DNA of 64,000 nt from Alviniconcha marisindica (taxonomy: Eukaryota; Mollusca; Gastropoda; Provannidae). The notes under the pieces are model-generated. The model had not been told where the DNA came from. It did no database searches and saw only the letters and a program-made list of their open reading frames with translations. The translations under genes and the position numbers were made by a program. Positions 12,496 to 24,945 of the stretch are shown here, piece after piece; the stretch's first letter is position 1; every line of letters begins with the position of its first letter. Location of the stretch: contig JABMCL010001586.1 in NCBI GenBank assembly GCA_018857735.1, forward strand, positions 566,001-630,000, written 5' to 3'.

Positions 12496-12931
12496 CAAGC
12501 TAGGCAGTTATAACCTAGCGGTGGTTGGCCATTCGAAGTGCTCTGAAACTGTGAAACTGACGCAGTAAATATACGGCTTCAGTTATTGGTGGCAGCAGTG
12601 GTGGTGGCGATGCTAGTGGTGGTAGTAAACTTGTAGTAGTCCTAGTAGAATTATAGTAATTACGTCACTCTTAAAAGCATCTGAATGAGAAAAGATCAAA
12701 CTAAGAAGCTAGTCAGTCGTCAAGGGGTGGCCTCCGGGCCGCTTTAAACCGGCAGGACTACGGCTGTCAAGAGGTGGTGAGAGATTGATGACCGGCTGAC
12801 GCAAGCACCAAACACTGGCTTACCACAGCCTTCCTCCTCCTCGGAGGAAGATGCCGGAAAGGCGGCTCGGTCAGTGGTGGCAAAGATTATAAATACATTG
12901 GGTGGTGCGGCACACTCCCAGCATCGCTTTC
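12496..12931. other. Non-repetitive stretch, nothing recognised
   Basis: Short GGTGGT repeats near 12590-12625; no domain recognised. Confidence 0.45.
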
Positions 12932-12972
12932 CGGCACCTTCCTCCAAACTCTATCAGATTTAGTTACGCCAC

Positions 12973-13370
12973 AAGTAAGTAAGTAAACATGGTGTTTAAC
13001 GTCCACAGAAACCATAAGGCTTATTAGGGACGGGGAGAAGGGGTGGGGGGGGGGGGGAGATTATATATATAGGGAGATTATATATATAGAGGGAGATTAT
13101 ATGGCGCTGTGAACACGCAAGGTTTTGTGTGGAAGCTTTTTATGAGCTATATATAAATTTTCATTTATTCATTCATTCATATACCTATCCCTATGAGCAG
13201 CGATGAGAGCCATTTTAATGTTTCAGTAGGAAGTGATGGACAAAGTCACAGGACAGTGTCCACAAACCACAACCTTTTTTGATGAGAAAGGAGAGCCGAA
13301 GCGGTATCATCGAACCGAGGTCCTTCCGCTTACCAACCTAACGCCTTACCGCTGGGCCAAACCGGCTCAC
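12973..13370 (-). mobile_element. tRNA-derived SINE (398 bp) with target duplication
   Basis: Flanked by AGTTACGCCAC at 12962-12972 and 13371-13381. The head on - begins GTGAGCCGGTTTGGCCCAGC, with pol III A-box-like TGGCCCAGCGG and B-box-like GGTTCGAT. The tail is (ACTT)n, and the 3' part contains GGTTTCTGTGGACGTTAA. It holds about 75 bases more than 13806-14189; that extra module also appears in the LINE tail at 58.4 and 58.9 kb. Confidence 0.88.
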
Positions 13371-13478
13371 AGTTACGCCACTGAAGGGGCACTCCGTGAT
13401 CTCCGCGCAGCTGTCCAGCGACGCGGTCAGCGCCCTCTGAAAGGTTCGGGTACTAATATGACTGTAGAAGCAACCTAG

Positions 13479-13648
13479 TTCAGGAGCTATGTGAGAATCG
13501 AGGTGGCTGTCCTGGGCTGTCCGTCCTAACGAGCCTTCTGGCTTCCGTGGACGTAAAGATTTATTGAACCATGCTTCGGCATTGGTCTCAGCTTGTCCCT
13601 AATATGTCAGCCGACATCTGAGGACATTAAGCATCACTTCATCATCAT
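13479..13648 (+). mobile_element. 170-bp SINE-like retroposon with ATC tail
   Basis: Flanked by CAACCTAG at 13471-13478 and 13649-13656. It begins TTCAGGAGCT, contains CTGGGCTGTCCGTCCTAACG and GGCATTGGTCTCAGCTTGTC, and ends TTCATCATCATCA. Other copies are at 37100-37279 (+) and 19795-19946 (-). The source RNA is not recognised. Confidence 0.87.
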
Positions 13649-13805
13649 CAACCTAGCGCCAAAGCACGCACGTAAACACGAGACGCGTCCACCCTGGGTA
13701 AAATAAACAGAGTTCCGTCTCGATTGAAACTATTGTGGTTTTATTTGTGCTGGTGTAATCTTTGTTGGCGGCCATAAATGACACGCCTTGTTTTATTTGA
13801 GTTGT

Positions 13806-14189
13806 GTGAGCCGGTTTGGCCTAGCGGTAAGGCGCCGGTAAGCGCCGGTAAGCGCCGGAAGGTAAGCTGGTAAGCGCCGGAAGGACCTCGGTTCGATACC
13901 GCTTCGGCTCCTTTCTCTTCAAAAAGGTTGTGGTTTGTGGACACTATCTTGTGACTTTGTCCATCATTTCCTACTGAAACATTAAAATGGCTCTCATCGC
14001 TGCCCATCTTAATGCAGAAGTCATTCAGGTGGTGACAGCGGTGTAGCGATAGGTATATAATCTCCCTCTCCCCCCACCTCCACACTCCCTTTCCCCCACC
14101 TCCACCTCCACACTCCCTTTTCCTTTTTCCCTAATAAGCCGTACGGTTTCTGTGGACGTTAAGCACCGTGTTTGTTGTTTGTTTGTTTG
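13806..14189 (+). mobile_element. tRNA-derived SINE (384 bp) with target duplication
   Basis: Flanked by TATTTGAGTTGT at 13794-13805 and 14190-14201. The A-box-like TGGCCTAGCGG is at 13817-13827 and the B-box-like GGTTCGATA at 13890-13898. A short GCGCCGGTAA triplication separates the boxes. The 3' part matches 12973-13370 and the tail is (GTTT)n. Confidence 0.9.
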
Positions 14190-14264
14190 TATTTGAGTTG
14201 TTTGCAACAAACTTACTACTGTTTGAGCATCAACAAAAAACTTTAAAAAACTGCTGACAGTTTT

Positions 14265-16435
14265 CTGGACCCTATGGCGTAACTAAATACGGCAGTGGTT
14301 GAAGATGTGGTAAACCAGTGCTTGGAGTTGGGTGGTGCGGTTGACCGGGGTGGCGGACAAACGCGGGAGTAAGAAAAGTGTCCCACCGAGCGCCTGTGCC
14401 TGGTTTCAGTTCTCGGCGGCTGATCAGAAACCGATCGCGTTGAGCTATTTTTAGACGTTGCGTTCTTTGTTGGCAATGAGTCGACGACTGACAGAGCAGA
14501 TGGCCGAGATTATGACTGAGGCGTACCAGGAAGGAAACATGAAGCCTTCATGTGACCAGAAACACCGTTCAGAGAGAGCGGGTGACTAGATTGAAACCAT
14601 CAACATTTCAGTCGTCTGGGTCTCTGCGTAGACGCGGGTCTCGTCGTGTCAGCTTTGCCAAGTGTTTCTTAGCTGTCAATGTTAGTAGGTGTTTGTTAGC
14701 TGTACGTGCATTTCACTAAGGCGGTGACGTGCCAACCTGTTACTGAGCTGTGAATTTTAAGGCAGTTCTTGTTACTATGTTAGTTGCCAAGACGAAGTAG
14801 CAAGGTGGAGGCCCAGCAGACCAGATCAGCCTCTGTGTTGTCGTGTTTTGCTTTGAACACCCGAGAGGCAGCTAATCGCTCCACACCCGCACTGTTCCGC
14901 CGCCGGGTCCACTGGTAACGCTCTATTCCTTCCTTTTCCATCTCGCTGTCTTTCCGTCTATGTGCGCCCTGTCATGTGTGATTCGTTTCCTAAGCCTGTG
15001 CGTCACGGTGCGTGCCGAAGCAACGTGGCCGATTAAGCCCTGACAGTAGTCCATGTGCTGTGCCTGTCGTTGTAGAAGGGATCAATTTAGCAGCCAGTCA
15101 GCTTGCACATCGAACTCCAGCCACTGGTTTACCTGCTCTTTCCGAACTTCACTCACGGAGCTCGCGTAGAGCCTGTAGTCTATGTACACAACCGCCATTT
15201 GCAGTTGCGAGGTAACGCCGCTATCCTCATTAAGCCTTTTTCTTTTTTTACAAGCTTTAGGTCCGAACTCAAACAAAATATTAATTTTGACGACTTGTAT
15301 TTTAAACAAAAGTATTTGCTTTTACATGGATGGTACACATATATATTGGTTCTCAAGCTGCAACTAATAACTTTTGATTTGTTTAGAGATTAAAAAAGCT
15401 TCGTTTCCGGCCGTTCCCCAGCCTTGTGTTTACCTTCGCTTGCAAGCTCGGTTGCTGGCAGGACGGCGTGGTTTTGAAGCGAAAATTCGAGCATGGATCG
15501 AACACAGTTTTACGCAATAGTAAAGCAAATAGAACCATTTCACCGGGTCGTCACGGATTAATGCATTTATTTACACACAAACACTGCCACAAAAGCCGGG
15601 GAGAACAAGCCGCAGACGGTTTAAAAACAGTGGAGATTGCAAAATGCAACAGGGTTTTGTTTTTTTTGTTTTGTTTTTCCTCCCGTATCAGCCCCTTGAG
15701 TGGCAGTGAAAGCAACGACCTGGCTGTGGCCACCTAAGGGATCAACTGATAAAGAGCGGAATTTTTAAAAAAAAAAAAGGGAAAAAATACACTGGTCATG
15801 GAAGCAGACAACAGGCACTTGCAAACTCAACTTACTGATTCTCAGGCACAGGCACATCACAATTACACACACAGGAGGCAACAAAACACACCAGGTCTAC
15901 TGTTGTAATAACTGTATGTAACTTTTCATTATTGAAACTTGTGTATCTGTAGAAGCAAGTTATCAGAGTTGGAACTTTGTTGCTTTTAAAAGCAAGTTAG
16001 CAACTGTCAAAATCAGGCAATAAACTATTAAAGTATTATCAATATCCTTGAACTTGTTCAAGTTAGCCATACAGAGACTGCTGTTATATAATATACATAT
16101 TATTTAATACAATACATATTATTATTTAAATATAGTACATATTATTTTTGAATGCAGTTTGGTCAAGTTTTGCAGTGTGAGAGCAATATTCTTTTGCAAA
16201 AGCCCATGATAACTTGCAAGACTTATTTTGACATACTGTACTGTGTCCAGTAGATTAATTGCTAATTGTTGAATACCATGACTCAAAAATATTAATTTTA
16301 AATTTATTATCTTTTAAAAGCGGCCATATAATTTTTTGATATATATTACTGATTCTGCATAAATGGCAAAAAACCAGACCTTTAATTATTTCACTGAGGT
16401 AGAATGTTCTGTTAACAGGCTAACAGCTGCTGATT
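14265..16435. other. Long stretch without recognised gene
   Basis: GC-richer to 15220, AT-rich after. A 37-codon frame at 14476-14589 (MSRRLTEQMAEIMTEAYQEG) and others under 100 codons show no domain or conserved motif. A host exon cannot be excluded. Confidence 0.4.
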
Positions 16436-16457
16436 GTGTGTGGTGTGTGTGTGTGTG

Positions 16458-16493
<36 letters not shown>

Positions 16494-16637
16494 AGTGAGA
16501 GAGGGGAGTTTATGAAAACAGTTTGTCCTTATTAAATTTTTTTGTATTAATCAGAACTGTTAAATTGGTTAACAGTGTGATGGAGCTGATAGACACACCC
16601 CTCAAAATTTTTGGCACGATGCTGCCCCCCAAACACA

Positions 16638-16678
<41 letters not shown>

Positions 16679-17281
16679 CCCAAACACACACACACACACC
16701 AACCTGAATCAATTTAGACTCAGAAAAACTGATATAAAACTGACCAAGGATGTTGATGTTTGCTTAATTGTTATTTGATGGGCCATGTTTTAACTCATGA
16801 TGATTCTAGTTTTAACCTTTTGCATTGTTATGAGTTTTTTTATTTTATAAATCTGAAACAGAATGACTGCTATCTTGCTAAAACAAGATCCAAACACAAA
16901 AAGGTTCAAACAAACGTTATTTATTTTGAAGGGACACACAGTATGCAAATTTTCAGGGATCTTGCTTATTTCAAAGTTTGTGAATCAGACTTTAACTTCT
17001 TTCTTTTCTCTCCTTCTCTTTTTGAACTTGTACTTCCCCGATATATCTTGGCTTTAATGTGTGCTCACACTCATGCATTTTTTAAGCATAAAATGCGAGT
17101 ATTTGTAGCTGTGCTTGCGGAGGAGGGGGGGGGGGGGGGGGGGGGGTAATAGGTAATTTTGGTTTTTTCCCCCCAGAAACCAGTCGGTTATATCAGGGCG
17201 GGGGTAGTTGTAGAGTGCAACACATTGTTGGTATTCATACTATTAATAAAGATCTTTTTGTTGCTGATTAGGTTTAAATAC

Positions 17282-17312
<31 letters not shown>

Positions 17313-17485
17313 GTTAGACTGTCACTAGTGTCCAAGTGTGATTGAATGTGTGATGATTTTTGGTGTGTGTGCTTGTGTGAAAAAATTTTTGTTTGTTTTG
17401 TTTGTACCATATCATCAAACCATTAAACGCACCACACACACACACACACACACAACACCACCCCCACACACACACACACACCCCA
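16436..17485. repeat. GT/CA microsatellites, G-run and dispersed repeat
   Basis: (GT)n 16440-16492, (CA)n 16636-16699, G-run 17123-17146, (GT)n 17283-17309, (CA)n 17433-17482. 16855-16965 matches the foldback repeat at 50957. Confidence 0.8.
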
Positions 17486-19207
17486 CACATCTGATTCGTT
17501 AAGATAGAAAAACGTAGTCTATAAAAACGACCAGGACCTTGGTTTTGACAATTGTATTTGAGGGAAATGTGTTTTGTTTAATGATGCAAAATTTAGGTTC
17601 CCTGATTTTTATGTGTGTTGTGTATTTAGGACTGTGACTGTGAGTCAGGCTTGGCCCTCTTCTCCTCCTTTTGCACTTATATTTCACTTGGATATGAGGA
17701 ATGGTTGACTGGGCATTAATGTCAAGTTACTGATGAGAAGTTATTAAGTTTTGTTTGTATGTGTGGGGATGTTGTATGCATCATGTATTTTTTGAGATGT
17801 GTAATTATATATAATTTTAATGTGGGGGGGTGGGGGGGGGGGGGGGGATTATTATAGTTTTAATGTCCAGTCAACCTGACAGTTATAGCAGGGCAAAACA
17901 CATTCCATTAGAACACTCTGAACTTTAAAAATGTATGTGTTAATGTAACAGTGATATTTTGCAAAGTTCCAGTTCAGTGTTAGCTTACGTCCACAGAGAC
18001 TGTGTAGACTATTAGAGACCGGATGTTGCCAGGTTATTATTATCTACTTTATTTGGATCTAGGTCAAGAATTGAGTGGGGATAATTAATTGTATTTAATA
18101 TGCTTTTTTGGGGGGAATTTCGTCTTTAAATTTAGATGTAGTCTTGGTTGTCAGTGTACAGTTCATGATAAATATTGTTGTGAGAGTAGGAGGATGGGTT
18201 CTCTAAGTTAATAAAATAATTGTGATGTTTGGTATTTTTCATTTTTAGGGTGACAGAGTTCTGTCCCCTGAGTTCCTAATAGAAATACTTATGATGTCAT
18301 CATGAAGTAATTCATAATGTTATGCACAAAAAAAAAAAAAGTTTTTACATCACAGATATCAGCTATCCATGCCCTAACCACAACTTTTTGGGGACGGCCT
18401 TTATCAAATATAAGGTATGTGCATCTAGCCAGTGTTTTTAATGTGATATTGATATTTCTTCTATGGTATCTGATAGGTTTTAAATTTTATGGCTCAATTA
18501 CTTGTTTGTCTTATGTATTTATTCCATTATTTTGTCATTTAATTTCTTTGCCTTTGGGGGTTATAACATGGTCCATGTGGCTGTGAAGTAGGTTTTATAA
18601 CCTTGTGCCTGCTATTATAGTTGAAAATCTATTATGGTCCACATTATTCCTTGTAGGAGTGCTGAATGTATTGCCCTGGATCGTTTTCAGCAGTTACCTT
18701 GTGTCAGATATTTTTCTGTTCCCAGTGTTTGTCTGGAAGGTTGTTGAAGGAGTCTTCTGTCTAGTATTGCTGTTATTTTATAGGGCTGATATAATGCTGA
18801 TTTGGGAAATTGTTCTGATATTTTTTTTCTTCTTTTCTTGTACAGGGTGAAAAATTAAAAAAAAAAGAAAAAAAAAAACATATACATCAACAACTATAAC
18901 AAACAACTACACCTAATAAACAAAAGCCACGGACCTAAATGTTGGTGTTCAGTGTTTAGTCGTCAGTGAGTATGAAGAAACCGAGTGGCAAGAAAATCTA
19001 CTTAAAACCAGGCAAATTAAATGGGTTAAAAATTGGGGGGGGGGGGGGGGGAGGTGTTGAGCAAGAGTGTTGGCGTATTCATATTAAGTTAATGTTTATA
19101 TATCATTCACTATGACTATGTGTGGTACTTCTAGTGATATTATATCTAATGTAATAAACACAGACGAAGTATTTCAAATGAAATCAAACAAATCTTTGTT
19201 GTTCACA

Positions 19208-19240
<33 letters not shown>

Positions 19241-19400
19241 CTCTCTCTCTTTTTTATATATTATATATAATATATGGGTCATTCTAGAAACTGTGTACCA
19301 ATACTGTGACATAGGTACCAAAAAATCTAAATGCTTTAAAACTCCTAATATGTAAGTTTATTTTGTTTTTAAAACCCCATTGATGTGAGGAATTGAAAGG
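17486..19400. other. AT-rich stretch, no recognised gene
   Basis: G-runs at 17825-17848 and 19027-19051, a SINE-tail fragment near 17980 (ACGTCCACAGAGACTG) and a CT tract at 19208-19250. Hydrophobic frames at 18317-18586 and 18605-18850 are probably chance in AT-rich DNA. Confidence 0.45.
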
Positions 19401-19794
19401 GGAAAAAAAAAAGATAATCTGCACTATTTAGTCTACGTTCAACTTTAGTCAGACTGTTGGTGAAATGGTCTTTGTAAGTTTTGAAGTTGAAAAGATGAGA
19501 AGTTTTTATTCAGTCAATAGTTCGTTGGTGCTGGGTCTTCGTGCGGTCGTAGAGTGCAGCAGGGCTCCTTTCCCGTGGGAAAAAACGGTTCCAATTAGCG
19601 GCGGTCAGTTCGGCCCAGGTAGACAACAAAAAAATCCTGACATGCAAGGGAAGGAAGAGCGCCTTCCCTATTCTGTTACAAATTCTTCTTTTATTCCCCA
19701 AATTTTGGGCCACCCATGCGTATTTTAAAAGGTAAAAAGACCCCCCATTTTAATCCCCCCGCACCACTCGCCCTCACAAAGTTTAAAGGGGAGG

Positions 19795-19946
19795 TAGGTA
19801 TGTTGCTTAATGTCTGGATGTCAGTTGACATATTAGGGGCAAGCTGAGACCAATGCTGAACATGGTTCCATATCTTTCGTCCCGGAAACCAAAAGGGTCG
19901 TTTGGACGACAGCCCAGGACGGCCACCCGACTCTCACACAGCTTGA
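19795..19946 (-). mobile_element. Degraded copy of the 170-bp ATC-tail retroposon
   Basis: The reverse complement contains GGCCGTCCTGGGCTGTCGTC and CAGCATTGGTCTCAGCTTGC, as in 13479-13648, with many small indels. Confidence 0.75.
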
Positions 19947-22910
19947 ATATGGGGTTTTGGTTTTAATGCCTCATTCAAAAATATTGGGCAAGAAGTTTAA
20001 GGACCGTGTGTCCTTTTTTAGTCACTTTGCCGAGCCTCCAGGTCAGTCTCCAAGTCAAAGTTTTCATTCGTGCAACTAGTGTTTTGGCTCAATTTAATCC
20101 ACATTCAACAGGTTGGTTTGACTATCTTTTACCCTTTCCCAGTTCCTTATGTTTTATTGTTGTTTGATTGTTGTAGTTTTATGGTTTTAGATCTAGCGTC
20201 GTGATGTTTTATTATTTTTCACGTTCGCTTTAAAAGTTTAATACAGGGGTAGCCACGAGTTTTTTCAAATTAATATTATAACATTGTTTTCATTTCATGA
20301 TTGATGTGTTTAATCTTAAACTGTGTTTCCTACAGATGTTCTGACTGGGAAAGGAAAGGGAGGTTCAAAACCCCTGGGTTTTTTATTGATTAAAACCCCC
20401 AAAATTCCTTTTTTTATTGTAAGGAGGGGGTTGGTAGGGAAACAGGCCCAGCGGAGTCAGTCAAAAGGAACCACAGCAGGGGGGGGCGACGGCAAACGGC
20501 TTTATTTCAGCAGCAGACAAATTCTCAGCACACCCAAAATCCTCACGCGCACGATAGATAAGAGAACTGCGCGGGCCGCAAGGGAACACCGCTATCGCTA
20601 CAATGAAATCGGCCCTCTGGACCACAAAATGGCACATTGTGTTTCCTTTGGGCCCCCACAAATACAGTTTCCCCAACAATAACTAAACTAATTAAAAAAT
20701 GAAAAACATCAAATGAAAGCTACAATTCAACCTTTTTAAAACGTATAAACAAAATGTACACACATGACTTATTTTATTTACAACAAGAGTGGGAAGCGTG
20801 GCTTGCACCTATCTTAAGCAGTTCGTAAAACCCTAAATCACAATTTAAACCAATGTAAAAAATTTAAAAACTGCCAAAAAAAACTTACTTTCGAAAAAAA
20901 GAACACGCCCCCACGGTTAAAATGGTACATAACAATTAAAAATAAAAACGCTCTTAAGAGAAGCAAGACACACTAAAGACTAGTACTAAAACAATCGGGG
21001 CGAATTTTCGCCGGGGGGCGCGTTATTTTAGTCGCGCAGCGCTGAAAAGTGATCCCAAAGTAGTCTAGAATACAACTTGTTTCCTACAGTACCAATACTT
21101 TTTAAAGGGTTTTTTAAAAACCCAAAAATAAAAAACTAAACATGAAGTCAGCTAAGCAAAAAATACTAAAACAAAAGCTTTTGATCGACACGAATTACTT
21201 TAATCGATTCAAAACAACGATTAAACTACTATTAAATATTTATTTACACAAAAAAAATTGGGGCCATCAAAACGAGGGCCCTATAAAAAAAAAATGGCCC
21301 AAGGGGAGGCTCGGAAATGATTAAGTTTCGATTGGTCTAAATAAGATCCTAAATAAACATTTAAGATGCCAGTTTATATTACACAGGTTGGTGCAAAAAA
21401 AAGGCCCTAGGTAAACAAAAAAAGTGGGGTAAACAAAAAAAGCGGTCAAAATATTAAGGGGGGAAACCCAGATTTAAAAAATGGCGCGCCCCGGCGGCTA
21501 TTAAACGGTCGGCTGTGAAAAAAGGGCCAGGTGGCTTTAGGGCAACACGCAGCGTTAAAAACAAAAAGCGTCGTTTTCCCCGGGTTTCCCCGGGGTTTAC
21601 AACCCATTTACAGAATAAAAATTGCAGGATCTGATAACCGGGGGGGGGGGATTATTTTTAAAAACGTACGGGAGAGCACTTGCCCACATACTGATTAGAA
21701 AAAAGCCTGTTCCGGGTATCCGCGATTAACGGGTTTCGATTTTTCTTTTTAAAATATTATGTAAAAAGGGCCCCCAGCTCCGGGGGAAAAGTCCGCGATT
21801 AGCTTTTTGACTTTTCCATAAAAAATTTTCTTTGTGTATTCCATTTTCCCCACTGTCCACAGACTTGGAAGATCCCTTTAAAAAATTTTCTTCATAAATT
21901 CAGTGAAAGGGACCCTACTGAAAAATTTTTAAAGTGGGGCAAAAGGGTTTTGGAAAGGGGGTGAACGGGGACGGGGCCGGTTTGTAGCTCAGACTTTCGT
22001 AACCCGCACGAAGGGTTTTGTGTTGACTTAATTGTTGTTTATGTTAAATTCTCAGGGAATTAGACAACCAGATAAACTTTACGTAGCTATTTTGGCTTTT
22101 CAAAACCCTTTGTCCCCTTCAAAATCCCTTCTTTTGCCCGTTTAGGGCATGCTTGTGACTTTTTTTTTTGATTCAATAATTTTTGGGAAATTTTCATTCT
22201 CCACTTGAATTCGAGTTGAAAAAAGAGGTGGGAAAAAGGGGGGAGGTTGTGTGGGTGTGTTTTTGGTTTTGTGTGTGTGTGTGTGTGTGTTTTTGGTGTG
22301 TGTGGTGTGTGTGTGTGTGTGTGTGGGGGGGGATACTTCCTGTTTATGCCGGATAGTCAGAGATGCCATGTGCAAGTAATTAACCGACATCGTAATGAAG
22401 AAGACACCCGGTTTCATTTTCCCCCATTTCCCGAGTAAAAACGGAAAGTCGAATTTCCAAAACTTCTACCTCGATTTAAAATAAAAGCAATCTTCCCGTT
22501 TCAAGTAAATGTTTTAACTAAAACTAATATCCCCAAAAAAATATTATGTTAGTCCATGACGGCCCATTTTTGTGCCAGTTTAAAGAAATTTTCATCATCC
22601 CCCCCAAACAGACCAGAATTTTTAAAAAATCTCACTTCTACAAGTTTTTCCCAATTTCTGATCACAATCTACAACTTTTTTTAAACTGTTTTTTTATGAG
22701 TATAATTTGAACTGTCAATCAGACTTCTATTTCTGCCCTTTTTTCTTTAAAATTATTTTTTTGTATTTGATTCTGGTATGTTTCAGCAGGGTTGGCTTGA
22801 TGATAGTGTCAAGTTACTACTTATGAGCTGATTCACCTTTATTGCATGTGTACTTGGGGAGTGCCAGTGTGGTTTTGGGGAAACTTTCTTTGTATGTTTT
22901 TTAGCTGTGT

Positions 22911-22946
<36 letters not shown>

Positions 22947-23769
22947 GTGAGGTGGGGGACATTGTTATGTATTCAAAATTTTTTTTTTCTTTTTTTTTTT
23001 TCTAAAAATTAAAATGTTTTCAAAGGGGAAAATAAATTTCGGTTTCATATATCTATAGTTTTGTTAAAAACAAGATGAGACAGAGGAAAACTTTCATAGG
23101 GGTATTCATATTAATGCGGGGCTTTTTTTTTATTTTTTTTTTTGTTGTTGTAAAAAAAAAATTAAATTATTTTTCACAACAACACACACACACACCACAC
23201 ACACCACACACACACACCACAATGGTTTTTTGCGAGAGTTGTTTATATTTTTACACCAAGAACATAACTTTGGTGTTGTTCCCGGCACCCAGCAAATTCC
23301 CCAAGAGAGAAACCTGTGTCAATGTGGAATCATGTCAACACATAATATAGTTGCATGTCAGTGCCGGGTTGTATGGAGACGCGGCCCGAAACCCCGGGCG
23401 CGCGCGCGCGCCCCACATACACACACACACACAAACAAACACCCCCCAAACACAAACACAAACGACCGGTAAAGCCGAAACCCCAAAGCATTTAGACCAA
23501 AGTTAAGCGAACAACTCTAACGTGTGGTTCCTTCTTTGGCTTAGTTAACTTTAGTCCAGCTCTGGAACCGTGGTCGCTGGGTTTGTATATTATACAACCG
23601 GCAATGTGGTTGGTGTCGCGGCCCCCCCCGGCCCTCCATCCGGCCTACGGCGCCCGCCCGCTTGTTTCTGCTCTGGGTAATCCTTTTTTATAACAAATGT
23701 CAATCATCTTTGGGGGGGGCTAGTTTTGGCTTTTTTTCAGAGGAAAATGAAAAAAAGGCGTTAAGGGGG

Positions 23770-24080
23770 CCCTTCGGCGCTAAAAAACCGTTTTTAATTG
23801 GGCGAAAGGGTTTTTTCGCGAACCTAGTTGGGGGAAGGGATTCGGCGAAGCTAGTTGGTTTTTAAATTTGGGGGAAGTTTCTTCGCGAACCTAGTTTTGG
23901 GAAAATTCGGCGAAGCTAGTTGGTTTTTTAAAATTTGGGCGAAAATTTTTTTCGCGAAACCCATTGGGGAATTTTTCGTCGAAGCTTATTCGGGGTCCGA
24001 AAAAAACTTCGCTCAAAATGTTCCCGGGAACTTTTGCCCCATTCACGATCATTGCCCCTTTATTTGGGTGAGAGCAGAAA
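23770..24080 (-). mobile_element. Degraded copy of the 11.0-11.7 kb inverted-repeat element
   Basis: Contains AATTGGGCGAA, TTCGCGAACCTAGTTGG and TTCGTCGAAGCTTATTCGG, matching 11460-11660, plus a local tandem repeat of about 65 bases. Confidence 0.65.
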
Positions 24081-24534
24081 TTTTCCCGTGAAAAAAAAAA
24101 ATAAAAATAAAAATGGAAAAGGCCCGGGTTTAAAAGCCCAAATTTCTCCCATTTTTCCCCCCGGAAAAGGGAAAATTTTTTTTTTTTTTAAAAATTGGGG
24201 GGTTTTGGGAAACCTTTAGCAACCAAATAAATTTAGTTTAAACCCGTTTGGGGTTTAAGAAAAAGGGGGGAAGTTGCATCTTTAAAACCCATTTCCGAAC
24301 AAGTGTTTGGCGTTCCGGCCCAAGTTCCCCGGGGGCAAATTTAAAAACCCTTAAAAAAACGAAATTTAAAGTTTTGGGTGTCCCCTTTCCGAATAAAAAT
24401 TTTTTAAAAGAACAAACCAATTTTTTCTCCCGGTTAAGAAGGGGTTTAACGCAGAGGGTTTTCTCACAATCATCATTTCTCCAGGAAGATGAGGAAAAGC
24501 CAGCCTGGGAGCGCCAGCTTCTACTCTGACGGTG

Positions 24535-24945
24535 GCCTGTGAAAGCGGAGAGGCCGTGATAAACTGACAAAGCGGAGAGGCCGTGATAAAACAAAGCGGA
24601 GAGGCCGTGATAAAACAAAGCGGAGAGGCCGTGATAAAACAGCGAGCAGCAGGAAGTCCGTGTGGAGTTTCTGTTCAGTTTCCGAGTTTCGCTTCGTTAG
24701 CGACGGGTGGCGGGAGTGGCAAGGAAAGTGAGTGTCGGGTGGCGGGAGTGGCAAGGAAAGTGAGTGTCGGGTGGCGGGAGTGGCAAGGAAAGTGAGTGTC
24801 GGGTGGCGGGAGTGGCAAGGAAAGGGGGAAAGTGAATGACGGGTGGCGGGAGTGGCAAGGAAAGTGAGTGTCGGGTGGCGGGAGTGGCAAGGAAAGTGAG
24901 TGACGGGTGGCGGGAGTGGCAAGGAAAGTGAGTGTCGGGCTCGCC
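24535..24945. repeat. Two minisatellites (22 bp and 35 bp)
   Basis: 24540-24640: AAGCGGAGAGGCCGTGATAA units. 24700-24945: GGGTGGCGGGAGTGGCAAGG plus AAAGTGAGTGTC units, about seven copies. Confidence 0.92.

Larger units (their letters stand above)
12932..14264. repeat. Duplicated segment, copy B, with three insertions
   Basis: Matches 10195-10550 in pieces: 12932-12972, 13382-13478, 13657-13805 and 14202-14264. The gaps are the three retroposons listed separately. Confidence 0.9.
19401..24480. other. Probable low-accuracy assembly segment
   Basis: Homopolymers are abnormally frequent (runs of A, T, G, C of 4-9 at most positions; a G-run near 22915-22946). Known repeats here (19795-19946 and 23770-24080) differ from their copies elsewhere mainly by homopolymer length and small indels. 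No coding call is made in this segment. Confidence 0.6.

Noticed and set aside
13809..13900. tRNA gene suggested by A- and B-box-like sequences
   Set aside because: No full cloverleaf; boxes are at the head of a SINE with target duplications and sister copies.
18317..18850. Two hydrophobic frames of 81-89 codons
   Set aside because: AT-rich sequence gives Phe/Ile/Leu by chance; no homologous motif or splice support.
20323..20682. 119-codon basic frame
   Set aside because: Lies in the probable low-accuracy block; no domain and codon order unreliable.
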